In this document: positions 32,353 to 42,032 of the stretch, piece by piece
How positions within the stretch are numbered: the first letter of the stretch is position 1
Layout of the letters: each line of letters starts with the position of its first letter
IMG/VR virus record: IMGVR_UViG_3300044619_002424
Coordinates: 1 to 47,130 of that record
Length of the DNA: 47,130 bases
Strand: one strand, 5' to 3'
From: a virus
Made by a program: the position numbers and the translations under genes
Notes under the pieces: generated by a model
What the model was told of the DNA's origin: nothing
What the model saw: only the letters and a program-made list of their open reading frames with translations
Databases searched by the model: none

Positions 32353-33983
32353 TATTCCTCGCTCTGAATCGTTAAGTTTGATTCTTCTATCTTAACATCA
32401 TATTGCTCTTGGAGCAAGTTCTCAACAGTATTAATCCAATCAGGATCTGATCTTTTTATATTTGGAGAAGTCTTTCTTCCATTTTGATTTTGTGGTCTAA
32501 TAACATTGCCAACACCTTTTCTTTTTGAGGGTGTATTTCTAGAACCTTTTTTAGCTGGCTCCTGTTTATCGCCTGCAGCTCGATTAGCGGGAGGATTAGC
32601 TGCAGCTTGTGCGTCTATCATATCTTTTTGTTGATCCACTTGAATTGCGCTGAATAAATCATCCATATTAGCTTCAGGATCTATTCCCATTTCAGTTCTT
32701 GCCTCAGTTAAAGTAATTAATGAACTAACATATTTTTGAATGATATGTGTTTCTTTCTTTACCTGAGTATCGGTATCTATTTCATTGAACTTAAAGTAGC
32801 ATCTGTCAGACATCGATGATTCCATAGGATTTTCAATTGGATCAAATCCACCTTCAAATAAAAGTTCATTGAATATGTGTAATCTAACCATCTCGGCAAA
32901 TTGCTTTTGGAATTGCTTGATCTTGTCATAAAGCGATGTGTCTAATCTTTCTGACATAGATCTATTTCCACCATTCATGGTCATGCCAAGGTGATGCGGA
33001 GCAACGCCTAAACCAACAGACACTCTTTCTTTAAAGTGTTGCAAATAGTTAGTTGCATCAAGGCCTTCTTTGCCAACTCCAATTACATCGACATCGTGTC
33101 TGTACGGAAGAATCAATCCACCTTCAGATCTTAAGTTTTCTATTTCTGAAGCGGCTTTTTCTATTTCATCTGGCTCTGCTGGTTGATCAGCTGTTCCAAT
33201 AATGTATTTGTATAAAGGAAATAACTCTCTGTGAACAAGATTTTGAATATCTTCTTCCATCTGTCTTAAGGCAACTACGTCATCCATTACGTTAGACAAG
33301 TATGGCGTACCAAAAGCTCTGCCTGGTTTTCTGTCAAAGAATAAATGTATTACTCTGTCAGCTGACCAAACTGGGTCTCGATCAGTAGGAGCATAAGTCA
33401 ATGGATCTGTTCTTTGCAAATAGGTCTTAGGTCTATTATGCTTATCTCTCATAATTCTTACTTGCTCAGTAGGAATTAAATAATAACCAACTATTGGCTG
33501 AGTAGAACTTACTGGAGTAAGATTTCTTGGAAAATAATCATTTAACTCTCCTCTTGCTTTTACGGCAAAGACGTTTGAGAATTTTATTAGCTGATCTGAC
33601 ATTTCAATGAGGAAATCCAAGAATGGTCTCTTCATTGCCATTTCCATATAATCTATTCTTTGGTATAGGTAAGAAACAGCTTCTTGATTTTCTCCAACTA
33701 TTTTCCAGCCTTCTTTCCAAAACAGATCTTTATATTTTGAAACAGCTTGCTTGACATAGGAGTCAGTATCTACTGCTTGAAGGATTCTTTCAAAGTCATA
33801 TGGGGATGGCTCAAAGTTACTTCTACCTGCGTAGTAATAGTTTGTTCCTTGATACCCAAGAGCCAAGGAGGCTACCTTGAATATTTTGCTTATTGACTTT
33901 GAGTCTTCTGGATTTACCTTTTTAGCAACAAAGTCCCCTGCGGACTCGTCATTGCGTACAGGAAAATATTTTTTAATAGCCAT
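32352..33983 (-). CDS. Portal protein
   Basis: 543 aa. Portal features: TDSYVKQAVSKYKDLFWKEG, SADRVIHLFFDRKPGRAFG, LSNVMDDVVALRQMEEDIQN, and GVGKEGLDATNYLQHFKERV in the clip-to-stem region; length fits the family (450-550). C-terminal KKGSRNTPSKRKGVGN is basic. It forms the dodecameric gate for packaging and tail joining. A TACTAT motif lies 35 nt upstream. The start at 33983 has no strong Shine-Dalgarno (GGCGG only). Confidence 0.9.
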   Translation of the reverse strand: MAIKKYFPVRNDESAGDFVAKKVNPEDSKSISKIFKVASLALGYQGTNYYYAGRSNFEPSPYDFERILQAVDTDSYVKQAVSKYKDLFWKEGWKIVGENQEAVSYLYQRIDYMEMAMKRPFLDFLIEMSDQLIKFSNVFAVKARGELNDYFPRNLTPVSSTQPIVGYYLIPTEQVRIMRDKHNRPKTYLQRTDPLTYAPTDRDPVWSADRVIHLFFDRKPGRAFGTPYLSNVMDDVVALRQMEEDIQNLVHRELFPLYKYIIGTADQPAEPDEIEKAASEIENLRSEGGLILPYRHDVDVIGVGKEGLDATNYLQHFKERVSVGLGVAPHHLGMTMNGGNRSMSERLDTSLYDKIKQFQKQFAEMVRLHIFNELLFEGGFDPIENPMESSMSDRCYFKFNEIDTDTQVKKETHIIQKYVSSLITLTEARTEMGIDPEANMDDLFSAIQVDQQKDMIDAQAAANPPANRAAGDKQEPAKKGSRNTPSKRKGVGNVIRPQNQNGRKTSPNIKRSDPDWINTVENLLQEQYDVKIEESNLTIQSEE

Positions 33984-34018
33984 TCTTTAGCCGCCTAAAT
34001 ACGAGGGAATACTAAGAT

Positions 34019-34024
34019 ATAGTA
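34019..34024 (-). promoter_or_regulatory. TACTAT motif, candidate late promoter
   Basis: Minus-strand CTACTATATCTTAG ends 35 nt before the portal ATG. Confidence 0.4.
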
Positions 34025-34039
34025 GACCTTTATATTAAT

Positions 34040-34225
34040 TTAATTAGCTTCTTGGTTTAAATTGCTAAGAGTCTTCTGCAAAATAATGGTTTTTACCCAC
34101 TCGAGCCAAAAAACTGTATCTGATTCAGGGAAATCGCTCTTGTATGCTACGTTGGCTTCTGAAAGAGTAATTTCAATTTTAAATTCTTTTTTAGCCTCTG
34201 GCACTACTGCTACTTCTTCACTCAT
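34040..34225 (-). CDS. Hypothetical small protein
   Basis: 61 aa, not recognised. EFKIEITLSEANVAYKSDFPES followed by VFWLEWVKTIILQKTL; mixed strand-helix. AAAGGA lies about 10 nt before the ATG. The 113-nt gap upstream contains a minus-strand TATACT (34282-34277) that could be a -10, with no clear -35. Lies alone between the tail-tip-like group and portal. Confidence 0.5.
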   Translation of the reverse strand: MSEEVAVVPEAKKEFKIEITLSEANVAYKSDFPESDTVFWLEWVKTIILQKTLSNLNQEAN

Positions 34226-34338
34226 GTGATAATTATCCTTTTGTTTTAAGTTTTGATACTAAGTATTATTACAGCTAGTATAGCAGCTGTTTTTGCTGCC
34301 TTTCATGTAAAGTAAGTTATTTTTTTTTTAAAAATGTA

Positions 34339-34560
34339 TCATTCGTTTTCTGGTGGCAAAGAAAAATCTTCTCCATTAAAGATCCATCCAGAAACAACAA
34401 CATCTTTTTGATCTTCTTCAAGTTTTATGACTTTTGGATCAGAGGACAAAGCTGCTACCCATTGAGCTAAATTATTTTTGTTCATTGGTATTACCGCAGC
34501 AACTTCATCGTCTACAATAAAAGCAAAATATTCATAGTCTTCTTTTTTTGGGGCGGCCAT
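34339..34560 (-). CDS. Hypothetical small protein
   Basis: 73 aa, not recognised. EYFAFIVDDEVAAVIPMNKNN then a Trp-containing helix LAQWVAALSSDPKVI and VSGWIFNGEDFSLPPENE. Looks like a small two-layer beta protein. AGGAG upstream at good spacing. Follows the Cys-rich tail protein by 14 nt; function unknown. Confidence 0.6.
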   Translation of the reverse strand: MAAPKKEDYEYFAFIVDDEVAAVIPMNKNNLAQWVAALSSDPKVIKLEEDQKDVVVSGWIFNGEDFSLPPENE

Positions 34561-34574
34561 TATATTCTCCTATT

Positions 34575-36029
34575 TTAGATAACAATTATACCACAACATT
34601 CGCAGTTTGGACCATTACAGAAAGTGTTCGTTGAACAGTCAGCATACGTTGTTGTGTAACTTAAGCATGGCCCGCAACCGCAGCAACTTCCATTAATAAC
34701 TGTTCCTGGAGTACATGTAGCCGGTGGAGTAGTTGTTGTGCCACCAGACGGTGGAGTAGTTGTTGTGCCACCACTGCTAGATCCTCCACCTATCGTCAAA
34801 GCATATTGAGTTCCATTTATAACTATGTACGGGGCTCCTGATACTAGTCTAAATTCAAATCTATCGGTTTCAGAATACTGATAGTTAATACCATCTGGTC
34901 GAATAGTAAGAGCAAAGTCAGGGCCACTACCTGTTCTAGCCCACCTTGCGTAATAAGCATTATACGTTCCAACTGCGACATATCCTGGAGACACTCCGGC
35001 ATCAACAAAAATTCCACCTGTTGGACCACCAGTTGCTATTGATGCTGGTCCCGCGCCAGGACCTACAGTCATTGAGCCGTTATAACCTGCTCCAGATGTA
35101 AGATTGTCGCCAATAATATCCCAACCAGCTATCTTGCCAGAAGTAGCTTGAATGGATCCTTTTACGCTAAAAGACTCACTTCCATCCCAGTAAATAAAAT
35201 TGTCTACATTGCCAACTCTAAATTCTGATGTAGAAATTGTATTGCCGGCAGTGTCACTCTTCCAACGGTTATTGGCATCAATGTATACTGAACCTGCTTT
35301 TAATGTTCCTCTAATTGAAGCTGTTGAGAACTCTGCTCTTCCGTCACCGCTAATTACCCAGCCAGTTGTTCCAGAAGTCCAAACTCCAGTATTGTTATTA
35401 TAGGCGCCGTTATAGTTAGATGATCTTATGATTGCCATATTTGCTGGAGCCACGATGTTTGACTGAGCACCTTGTTGTTTCAAAATTATTTCATGTGCAC
35501 CAATTGTTCCAGCTGTAATTTTTGCAGCTGTTAAATTAATAATATGAGAACCTTGAATCATGTCTGTAGCTGTCGAAGCTTTAAGGCCAGAACTTGGAGT
35601 CCAACCACTTTCATTACCGGAAGTGTCAATGGTCTTTACTCGCCCATAATAAATAACATCAGTTTGTGCTGTATCGGGATTAGCTGCGTTGCTATTGTCT
35701 GGAACGTCTACTGCAAAAACAGATGATGTTACCGTTCCTGAAGAAATAAGTGTTGTGCCAAGTGCATCTGAATAAAGTTCATATTTATAACCATTAACAT
35801 CTAGCTCTACCGTTGGCTCAAATTGGAACATAACAGATTTATAATTTCCATAAATATAAAATGTATTTATATCTATTGCACCTGGAATAGTTTGATCTCT
35901 TGGAGTATGGATTCTAATTGATTCATATGGATCATCTATCGCGGATATTTCAGTATTTTTAACCCTTAGCGCTACAAGATAATCTTGATCAGGTTTTAAG
36001 CCTGTTATTGTTTTAACTATTTTTGCCAT
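34575..36029 (-). CDS. Tail-tip or fibre protein with FN3-like N-terminus and Cys-rich tail
   Basis: 484 aa. N-terminal TITGLKPDQDYLVALRVKN is FN3-like; AAKITAGTIGAHEIILKQQG is a phage tail-tip pattern often seen with host-specificity proteins. A long Gly/Ser/Thr domain leads to a Thr-Pro linker (GGTTTTPPSGGTTTTPP) and a compact C-terminal module with about twelve cysteines (NGSCCGCGPCLSY, NGPNCECCGI). The Cys module may bind metal or form disulfides on the virion surface. Overlaps the next upstream gene by 1 nt. Confidence 0.65.
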   Translation of the reverse strand: MAKIVKTITGLKPDQDYLVALRVKNTEISAIDDPYESIRIHTPRDQTIPGAIDINTFYIYGNYKSVMFQFEPTVELDVNGYKYELYSDALGTTLISSGTVTSSVFAVDVPDNSNAANPDTAQTDVIYYGRVKTIDTSGNESGWTPSSGLKASTATDMIQGSHIINLTAAKITAGTIGAHEIILKQQGAQSNIVAPANMAIIRSSNYNGAYNNNTGVWTSGTTGWVISGDGRAEFSTASIRGTLKAGSVYIDANNRWKSDTAGNTISTSEFRVGNVDNFIYWDGSESFSVKGSIQATSGKIAGWDIIGDNLTSGAGYNGSMTVGPGAGPASIATGGPTGGIFVDAGVSPGYVAVGTYNAYYARWARTGSGPDFALTIRPDGINYQYSETDRFEFRLVSGAPYIVINGTQYALTIGGGSSSGGTTTTPPSGGTTTTPPATCTPGTVINGSCCGCGPCLSYTTTYADCSTNTFCNGPNCECCGIIVI

Positions 36030-37009
36030 TATTTCACACTACCCGTTGTTTTAAAAGATATGCTTGGGTTAATTTCTTCTTGATCGATCTCTAGCAAATA
36101 GTTTTTAGAAAAAGAATAATTTTCTATTTTTATGTTATTGCCTGTAGAGCTTGTGTTCTTGTTTGATTTTACTTCAATTTCAAAAGTAAATTCTCCATAT
36201 ATTTCATCATAAGTTGAAAACATGTTTAGATCTTCAACACTAAACGTATATATTAATTGGTTTTCCTGGGTTGTTGATGCGTACAAATCTAATTCTATAT
36301 TTCCTTTTACAATACTTTGACCAGCACCATTGGCTGAAGTCTTAACTATTTTTAAAGTTGCTATTCCAGAACTTGGACTTTTTTCTGCGTATATTTTTAA
36401 GTTTGGACCTGAAAAACTTCCCATTAGTTTTGAACCAGGAGTTGAACTTTTTTTATTACTCCAAATTCCAGTATCACCTAAATAGCTTATATTTGCAATT
36501 CTTGCGTTTAAAGAATCTCCAGTGACTACGGTTGAATAAAAGTTTATACTGTTAGATGATCCTTGAGTTTCACTTCCTATAAAATTTGCTCCACCTGGGT
36601 TAGTGGTTGCAACATAGCTGTTACCCGACAATGACAAATATTGTATATCATCTTTGTGGTAATAGATATAGTAATTACCTAATGGCTTTTCGCTTGCATT
36701 AACAGCTGTAACTGATTTGAACCATAGATTATTCTTATAGCTAGGTAATAGTGGCGTACCGACCAATAAGCTTTGAGTAACTGTATACGCAGTATCCGTT
36801 TCATAAACCACCACGTAGGAGTCTGAATCAGCTTTATTTTTGATAAGACCATCTTCAAAATAATAATATCTATTCAAGTCTAGATCATTAAGATTAACCT
36901 GTAGCCAATCTCCAACTTTTAAATGTTCATTTAAGTGTGGAAATATTATCTTTCTTCTTACAGGGGGAGTTATTGTTGCTGAAGATTTTGTATAAGTAAA
37001 CCAAGTCAT
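36029..37009 (-). CDS. Hypothetical tail structural protein
   Basis: 326 aa, not recognised. Beta-rich, many Tyr and Ser; RKIIFPHLNEHLKVGDWLQV at the N-terminus, IANISYLGDTGIWSNKK in the middle, YTFSVEDLNMFSTYDEIYGE later. Between two tail-like genes with 1-2 nt contact. Not homologous to known families at sight; probably baseplate or fibre connector. Confidence 0.55.
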   Translation of the reverse strand: MTWFTYTKSSATITPPVRRKIIFPHLNEHLKVGDWLQVNLNDLDLNRYYYFEDGLIKNKADSDSYVVVYETDTAYTVTQSLLVGTPLLPSYKNNLWFKSVTAVNASEKPLGNYYIYYHKDDIQYLSLSGNSYVATTNPGGANFIGSETQGSSNSINFYSTVVTGDSLNARIANISYLGDTGIWSNKKSSTPGSKLMGSFSGPNLKIYAEKSPSSGIATLKIVKTSANGAGQSIVKGNIELDLYASTTQENQLIYTFSVEDLNMFSTYDEIYGEFTFEIEVKSNKNTSSTGNNIKIENYSFSKNYLLEIDQEEINPSISFKTTGSVK

Positions 37010-37011
37010 AT

Positions 37012-38586
37012 TTATACCTCATTATACAATATTTCAAACTCATATGAGTTTAATTTATCATCTTCTATTTCTACTTCGAATGTGGCATCAAAAATTACAC
37101 CGCCACCAGTTAAAATGCTTTGAGTTAAATTGGTTAAAGTTAAATTGCTATAAGGGCTAGTCAAAGCTGAATTATAATAATCATCTCTAGCAGATGAATA
37201 ATCTATAGCAGATGCGCTGATTGGCATCGATCCATCAACACCAGAGTGTGAGTGATTAGACACCACTATGCCACCAATCTTTACCCCTTCTGCTACATCA
37301 ATATCTCCAGTGATTATCCCACCATCTCTTCTTAGATATTGCGGATGAGCGTCCCCGTCCAAATCATCAAGGTCACCATGAGACGATCTTAGGTCCATTC
37401 TTTTTTCAGAATCAATAGGAATGTCAAAGAATATTTGTTTATATTTTTCTAATTCTTCTGTTTCTACGGTAATAAGAACCTTTATTCTTTGTGCGGCCAA
37501 AGATTCTAACTGGGTTATGTAGTTTACATACCTTCTCTTAAGTCTTATCATTTGGGAAAGAGCATCTAGCTTTTTGCTCATTTGTGCTCTTCTTTCGACA
37601 TAGTCAGAAGTAACAGAGCCTAAGTTTCCTGTTATAGAATTTCTTGCTACAATTATTTCGCCAAGTAAAGTTGGACACTCATTTGCTATAGCTGTTGTTG
37701 TGAAGTCTAACATTAATGGTTCTACAACCTTTGACTTAAAGCTAAGAGCTGGCAATAAGTAGTTAGAGTAAAACACGCCACAGGTATCTACTGTATCTCT
37801 TTTTAGGCCATTAGATAAAGATTGTATTTCTGATATATACGAGTTTATTTTGATCGAAAAAAAAGCTTGGAATTGGGCTGCTTGTTTTTTAGAGATTTGA
37901 TCCAGTTCGGATTGGGGAATTGATGTGGGCGGGTCTGTGATTTCCTTGGCAAGCTGTTTCGTATAGTGGAGTGCTGTTTTTGCCCAATCGGATAAGTGCC
38001 TTGCAATTTCGCCTTCTGTTTCATCCCTATATTCCTCCCCAAATTGATGTGTAACTATATTCTTAATTGTTAATATTTCGTTTCTTAAATATGACAATAC
38101 TTTTTTAGTTTCCGCCAAATGACCAAAAGATGTGTAATTTATTGTTAGATCATATTGCTTAATTAGTTCTCTACATGATCTACAGAGGTGCTTAGATGCA
38201 TATTGATATTCTGTATATGGAATAAAATTTGGAAAAGAGAGTAGGCTGGCTTTTTCGTTATGCTTTAGAGCATCTTGCCACACGGCCTTATGTGAATTCT
38301 CTAAGTCAATATTGCAATAGGCATTGATATTTACTTGGTCTAGGTTTGATTCTATTTCTTTTAACAACTGGGTAATCACAGACTCACAGTAATAAACATT
38401 ATTTCTTACTTCTGTAATTGCCGGATGAGACAAGGTTGTTATATACCTTGTGTCTGGACTATTATTCCCATACATGCTATTTATAGAATTTCTAGTTCCA
38501 AGCGAAAGAAGACTTGATGACTCGTTTGCTGTATCAGAAAATACATCCTCTACAGGATTACTTTGCCCTAAGCCATATTGTGCCAT
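37012..38586 (-). CDS. Baseplate or fibre-hub-type protein
   Basis: 524 aa. A helical N-terminal two thirds with a CRSC pair (HLCRSCRELIKQYD) and TKQLAKEITDPP; then, near residue 400, HGDLDDLDGDAHPQYLRRDG, a pattern found in many phage tail and fibre proteins where a trimer stalk begins, followed by GIVVSNHSHSGVDGS. The end is short. It follows the terminase by overlap of one base. Role inferred from this pattern. Confidence 0.65.
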   Translation of the reverse strand: MAQYGLGQSNPVEDVFSDTANESSSLLSLGTRNSINSMYGNNSPDTRYITTLSHPAITEVRNNVYYCESVITQLLKEIESNLDQVNINAYCNIDLENSHKAVWQDALKHNEKASLLSFPNFIPYTEYQYASKHLCRSCRELIKQYDLTINYTSFGHLAETKKVLSYLRNEILTIKNIVTHQFGEEYRDETEGEIARHLSDWAKTALHYTKQLAKEITDPPTSIPQSELDQISKKQAAQFQAFFSIKINSYISEIQSLSNGLKRDTVDTCGVFYSNYLLPALSFKSKVVEPLMLDFTTTAIANECPTLLGEIIVARNSITGNLGSVTSDYVERRAQMSKKLDALSQMIRLKRRYVNYITQLESLAAQRIKVLITVETEELEKYKQIFFDIPIDSEKRMDLRSSHGDLDDLDGDAHPQYLRRDGGIITGDIDVAEGVKIGGIVVSNHSHSGVDGSMPISASAIDYSSARDDYYNSALTSPYSNLTLTNLTQSILTGGGVIFDATFEVEIEDDKLNSYEFEILYNEV

Positions 38587-40463
38587 TAGAATGTCTTTCT
38601 TTTAATCTTTGAATTAGATCTGCCACCAAAAGATTTTTTATAACCAAATTTTGATGGCATAAGTTTGTCTGCTCTTCCAGTTAAACCAGTTCCTATTTTA
38701 TCATCTTTATCGTCATCATTATCATTTACTGGCTTTGGCATAAAAAATGTGTTAGAAAATGATTCTGTTCTTGAAGCAAAACGAGCTTTGTGTAGGTCAC
38801 TATAGTTTTCCGTAATAGCCAAAAGTGCCAGTATTAAAGCATCGTGTGCGTGATCCACTGCTGAGCCGCCGGCCTCAAACACAGGTCTTCCAGTTTGGGT
38901 AGTTCTTACAACAACGTAGGAAATCAATTGCATGTATATTTCTGCGTCTCTTTCAGAAATAGCTAAAACTTCTTTTTCTAGATATTGTCTAAGATTATCG
39001 ACCATGTACGGTTTGATTTCTTTTTTAACATTTTGTTTTGTATATGGGTCTTTAACATCTATAGTTTCACTAAAGCTGACGCCTTTAACTCTTTCCTTCA
39101 AGCCACTCATAGGATTTTCCACACCGTACTTATGCAGAAGTTCGACTTGGACTTCTCCATAGCCTCTGTCAACGTAAATATGTTTTGGTTTAAAGATGTT
39201 ATTAAGTTCAACTATTCTAGATACAGCTTTAGTCAAAGTATATTCTGATCTAGGTATTTCTTCTCTATAGCAAATTTTTACCTTGTTTCTGAATCTCTCT
39301 TCTTCATAAGAATCAGAACATGCTTCTAAAACAACTATATTAGTTCCGGCTCCATACTTATCCCAGTCAACACCTATTGTGTGAAAGCTTCTTGCTGAAG
39401 TAAGTTCAGGGTGATAGTCCCAACCTGGTTCCATAAATGCTTTGTCAACATATTTTCTAGGATAGACACCTTCTGCGTCTTCGCCCCAGTCAGCTTCAAT
39501 TTCGTGCCTATATCCAATTTCTGAATATTGTTCTCTAAATTCATCTTCTTGATCTTTAGAAAAATATGGGTTGCAATACGATGGAAACCAAAATTCTTTA
39601 AATCTTTCGCTTCTGCACCATTCCCAGAATCTTTCTCTTCTACCAGTTGGAGTAGAAGCACCAATCAAAACTTTATCTGGTTGATCTTCTGCTGTTTTCT
39701 GAAGCATTGCATAAAGTGCGTCGAGATCGTCTGCGTGCATGTAATCCATTTCGTCTAGCACGATCATGTGTGCTTCCTGACCACGAGCTACGTCTGACTT
39801 GCCTCCTGAGCGCATACCTGACGTAAAGAATCTAATAGTTGAACCATTAGTAAATTGAATCATAAATTGAGGGCTTGTTACTTTTCTTGTTATTGAGTTT
39901 GTAACAATTTCATTCTTAGAAGCAAGTCTTAAAATTTCTTGATAGATTAATTCGACGTGTGATTTCATTGGCGCAATAACAAGACATCTTCCGTCCTTGT
40001 GCGTATAGCTATAGTGGATAAGTGCAATAGCCATACTAAAAGTTTTACCAAGACGACGACCAGCTCTAAGAACTTTTCTTACTGATGGATCACGAAGAAT
40101 CAAAGTTTGATAGACTCTAGTTTCTGCTTCAAGAAATTGTTTAGCCCAAACACATGGATCTTTAGCTATATGTATTTGCCTTTGTTGTTCAGCTGAAATT
40201 CCTAAATCCATTAATTCAAGATCTAATTCAAATGGCTCATCAACCAAAAGTGCTAATTCTCTATTTGTTAATGGTCTTTCCATAATTGGTTCACCGCTAG
40301 CCCAATTAAGATGATTTAATTTATTTTTAAATACCCATTCAATTCTATTTATTTGTTTGAATGTTTCAACATCTTGGTCTTTAATAATTTCAATTAAATC
40401 TTCTCTAGAAAGTTTTTCTAATGACTTTCTAAATGCTATCGTTTTACTTTGCAAGGAGTTCAT
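38586..40463 (-). CDS. terL: Terminase large subunit
   Basis: 625 aa. ATPase: Walker A VLRAGRRLGKTF (about residues 131-142), Walker B HMIVLDEMDYM, coupling motif VLIGASTPTG. Nuclease: HTIGVDWDKYG, HIYVDRGYGE and the C-terminal SAVDHAHDAL that provide the RNase H-like metal ligands. N-terminal 110 residues are helical. It packages DNA with the portal. Motifs are complete and length is normal. Confidence 0.97.
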   Translation of the reverse strand: MNSLQSKTIAFRKSLEKLSREDLIEIIKDQDVETFKQINRIEWVFKNKLNHLNWASGEPIMERPLTNRELALLVDEPFELDLELMDLGISAEQQRQIHIAKDPCVWAKQFLEAETRVYQTLILRDPSVRKVLRAGRRLGKTFSMAIALIHYSYTHKDGRCLVIAPMKSHVELIYQEILRLASKNEIVTNSITRKVTSPQFMIQFTNGSTIRFFTSGMRSGGKSDVARGQEAHMIVLDEMDYMHADDLDALYAMLQKTAEDQPDKVLIGASTPTGRRERFWEWCRSERFKEFWFPSYCNPYFSKDQEDEFREQYSEIGYRHEIEADWGEDAEGVYPRKYVDKAFMEPGWDYHPELTSARSFHTIGVDWDKYGAGTNIVVLEACSDSYEEERFRNKVKICYREEIPRSEYTLTKAVSRIVELNNIFKPKHIYVDRGYGEVQVELLHKYGVENPMSGLKERVKGVSFSETIDVKDPYTKQNVKKEIKPYMVDNLRQYLEKEVLAISERDAEIYMQLISYVVVRTTQTGRPVFEAGGSAVDHAHDALILALLAITENYSDLHKARFASRTESFSNTFFMPKPVNDNDDDKDDKIGTGLTGRADKLMPSKFGYKKSFGGRSNSKIKRKTF

Positions 40464-40466
40464 AGG

Positions 40467-42032
40467 TTATCCAAAATGGGCTGCCATCATACTAGCTTCT
40501 GATCCAAGTAAGCTTCGTGCATTAAGTCTTGAATTTTGAATTGCCATAACACCTCTAGCTCTTGAAGTTGCTGCTACTTCGTTGTCTTTAAATCCTGTAC
40601 CAAACATTGGTTTATTAATAGTTCCTTGCATTGACTTCATGGCATCTTTAGCAAAGTTTATTCCACCAACTGCCATTTTACCAATACCCTTACCTATATC
40701 ATACATCAATTGGCCAGTCGATAACACGTTAAGTGGACCTAATGCTGCACCACCAAGTCTTACTGCGCCCATTGCTCCCATTTTTGCTGCAACTACTCTA
40801 CTTCCACCAGATCTAGCGTACTGAGCTGCCATTCCCATCATCTTAGCGCCACCTTGGCCCCTATTAATAAAGTTTCCAGCGTATTTTCCTGCTGTACCAA
40901 AATCATCCATAAATTGAGCAACTCCAGCTCTTCCGCCCAATCTTCCTGCAACTCTTTTTGCAATAACTCTTTGCCCTTTGGTCATATCGCCGGCATTTAG
41001 CACTCCGAGATAAGCAGTTGTTATTCTGTTACTCAAAGATCCTCTAGTCATAGTGGAGGCAACTGCAGCAGATGGATTTGCAGCTACTGCTGCTGCATTA
41101 GTTACAGCTGCAGCATTACCGGCTGTAACTGCGCCTCTTCCAGCTGCTCTTACGCTTAATCTTAAAGCGTCATCTGTTATCATTCCAGGTGGGGCCAAGC
41201 TTGCCATTGCTCTTACATTTGCTCTTGCAGATGTGGCCGCAGCGTTGACTGCTCGTCCATTGACTATTGTATTCATTGCTGGGTTTGCAGCGCTTTGAAC
41301 TTGGCCTATATTACTTACTATATTAGCTCTTTGGGCTTGAGCTCTAGTGAATCTTTTTAATTCTCTACCCCTTAAGGCGCTAGCTCCTCCTCTAGCTTCA
41401 CCAACAGCAATTGTTTTTTCTATTCCAGAAAGTTTGTTAAGAGTATCTATTCTACCTAGTACACCACCACTAAATGCTCTATCTGTTTTTGGATCAAAAT
41501 CATCTGCGATCCCCATTGCTTTTCTAAAGCCTTCATTTTTTGATAACTTTCCAGTAATAGAGTTTACTGCACCACTAAAAACTTGAAAAGGATTATAGGC
41601 TCCCTTTATATCTCCACCACCAAGTGCAGCAACGCTATTCATTCTATTTACTGCTCTTGTGTTGAAGATGTTAGTTCTACCCGGATTTGCCCTTGCTGTT
41701 TTACCAGCTGCTGATGCTCTAGCTGCTCTTCTTGACAAAAATGGTGATATATTGTGTGGACTTCTACTTGCTCCACCTAAAAATGATGATGGACCTCCTG
41801 GTTGATACATTCGACCATTTACAACTCCACCAAACTTTTTAGCTCTAGCTATTTGACGGGCATTACCAACACCAGTAACGTCGTGAAAACCACCTCTAAG
41901 CATTGTATTTCCATAGCGCCTAGAGTTAATTAATGCAGCCTGCATGACTCCAGGCGTGAACATAGCAAAGTCGTAAGGACTACTTAGATCTGGTGGCTGC
42001 TGTGCACCTGGGTTCATACCCATGTCAGACAT
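40467..42032 (-). CDS. Ala/Gly-rich structural protein
   Basis: 521 aa, strongly Ala/Gly/Arg/Asn-rich. N-terminal half basic (ARAKKFGGVVNGRMYQPGG, LSRRAARASAAGKTARANPG). Long helical low-complexity runs (AAVTNAAAVAANPSAAVAST) and a hydrophobic C-terminal third (YDIGKGIGKMAVGGINF). No recognised family. Its neighbours suggest an internal virion or DNA-ejection protein, but this is inference. Confidence 0.55.
   Translation of the reverse strand: MSDMGMNPGAQQPPDLSSPYDFAMFTPGVMQAALINSRRYGNTMLRGGFHDVTGVGNARQIARAKKFGGVVNGRMYQPGGPSSFLGGASRSPHNISPFLSRRAARASAAGKTARANPGRTNIFNTRAVNRMNSVAALGGGDIKGAYNPFQVFSGAVNSITGKLSKNEGFRKAMGIADDFDPKTDRAFSGGVLGRIDTLNKLSGIEKTIAVGEARGGASALRGRELKRFTRAQAQRANIVSNIGQVQSAANPAMNTIVNGRAVNAAATSARANVRAMASLAPPGMITDDALRLSVRAAGRGAVTAGNAAAVTNAAAVAANPSAAVASTMTRGSLSNRITTAYLGVLNAGDMTKGQRVIAKRVAGRLGGRAGVAQFMDDFGTAGKYAGNFINRGQGGAKMMGMAAQYARSGGSRVVAAKMGAMGAVRLGGAALGPLNVLSTGQLMYDIGKGIGKMAVGGINFAKDAMKSMQGTINKPMFGTGFKDNEVAATSRARGVMAIQNSRLNARSLLGSEASMMAAHFG

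Noticed and set aside
34226-34338. Short GCAGC/GCTGC hairpin in the gap before the 61-aa gene as a terminator
   Set aside because: The stem is only 5 bp and no U-run follows on the minus strand.
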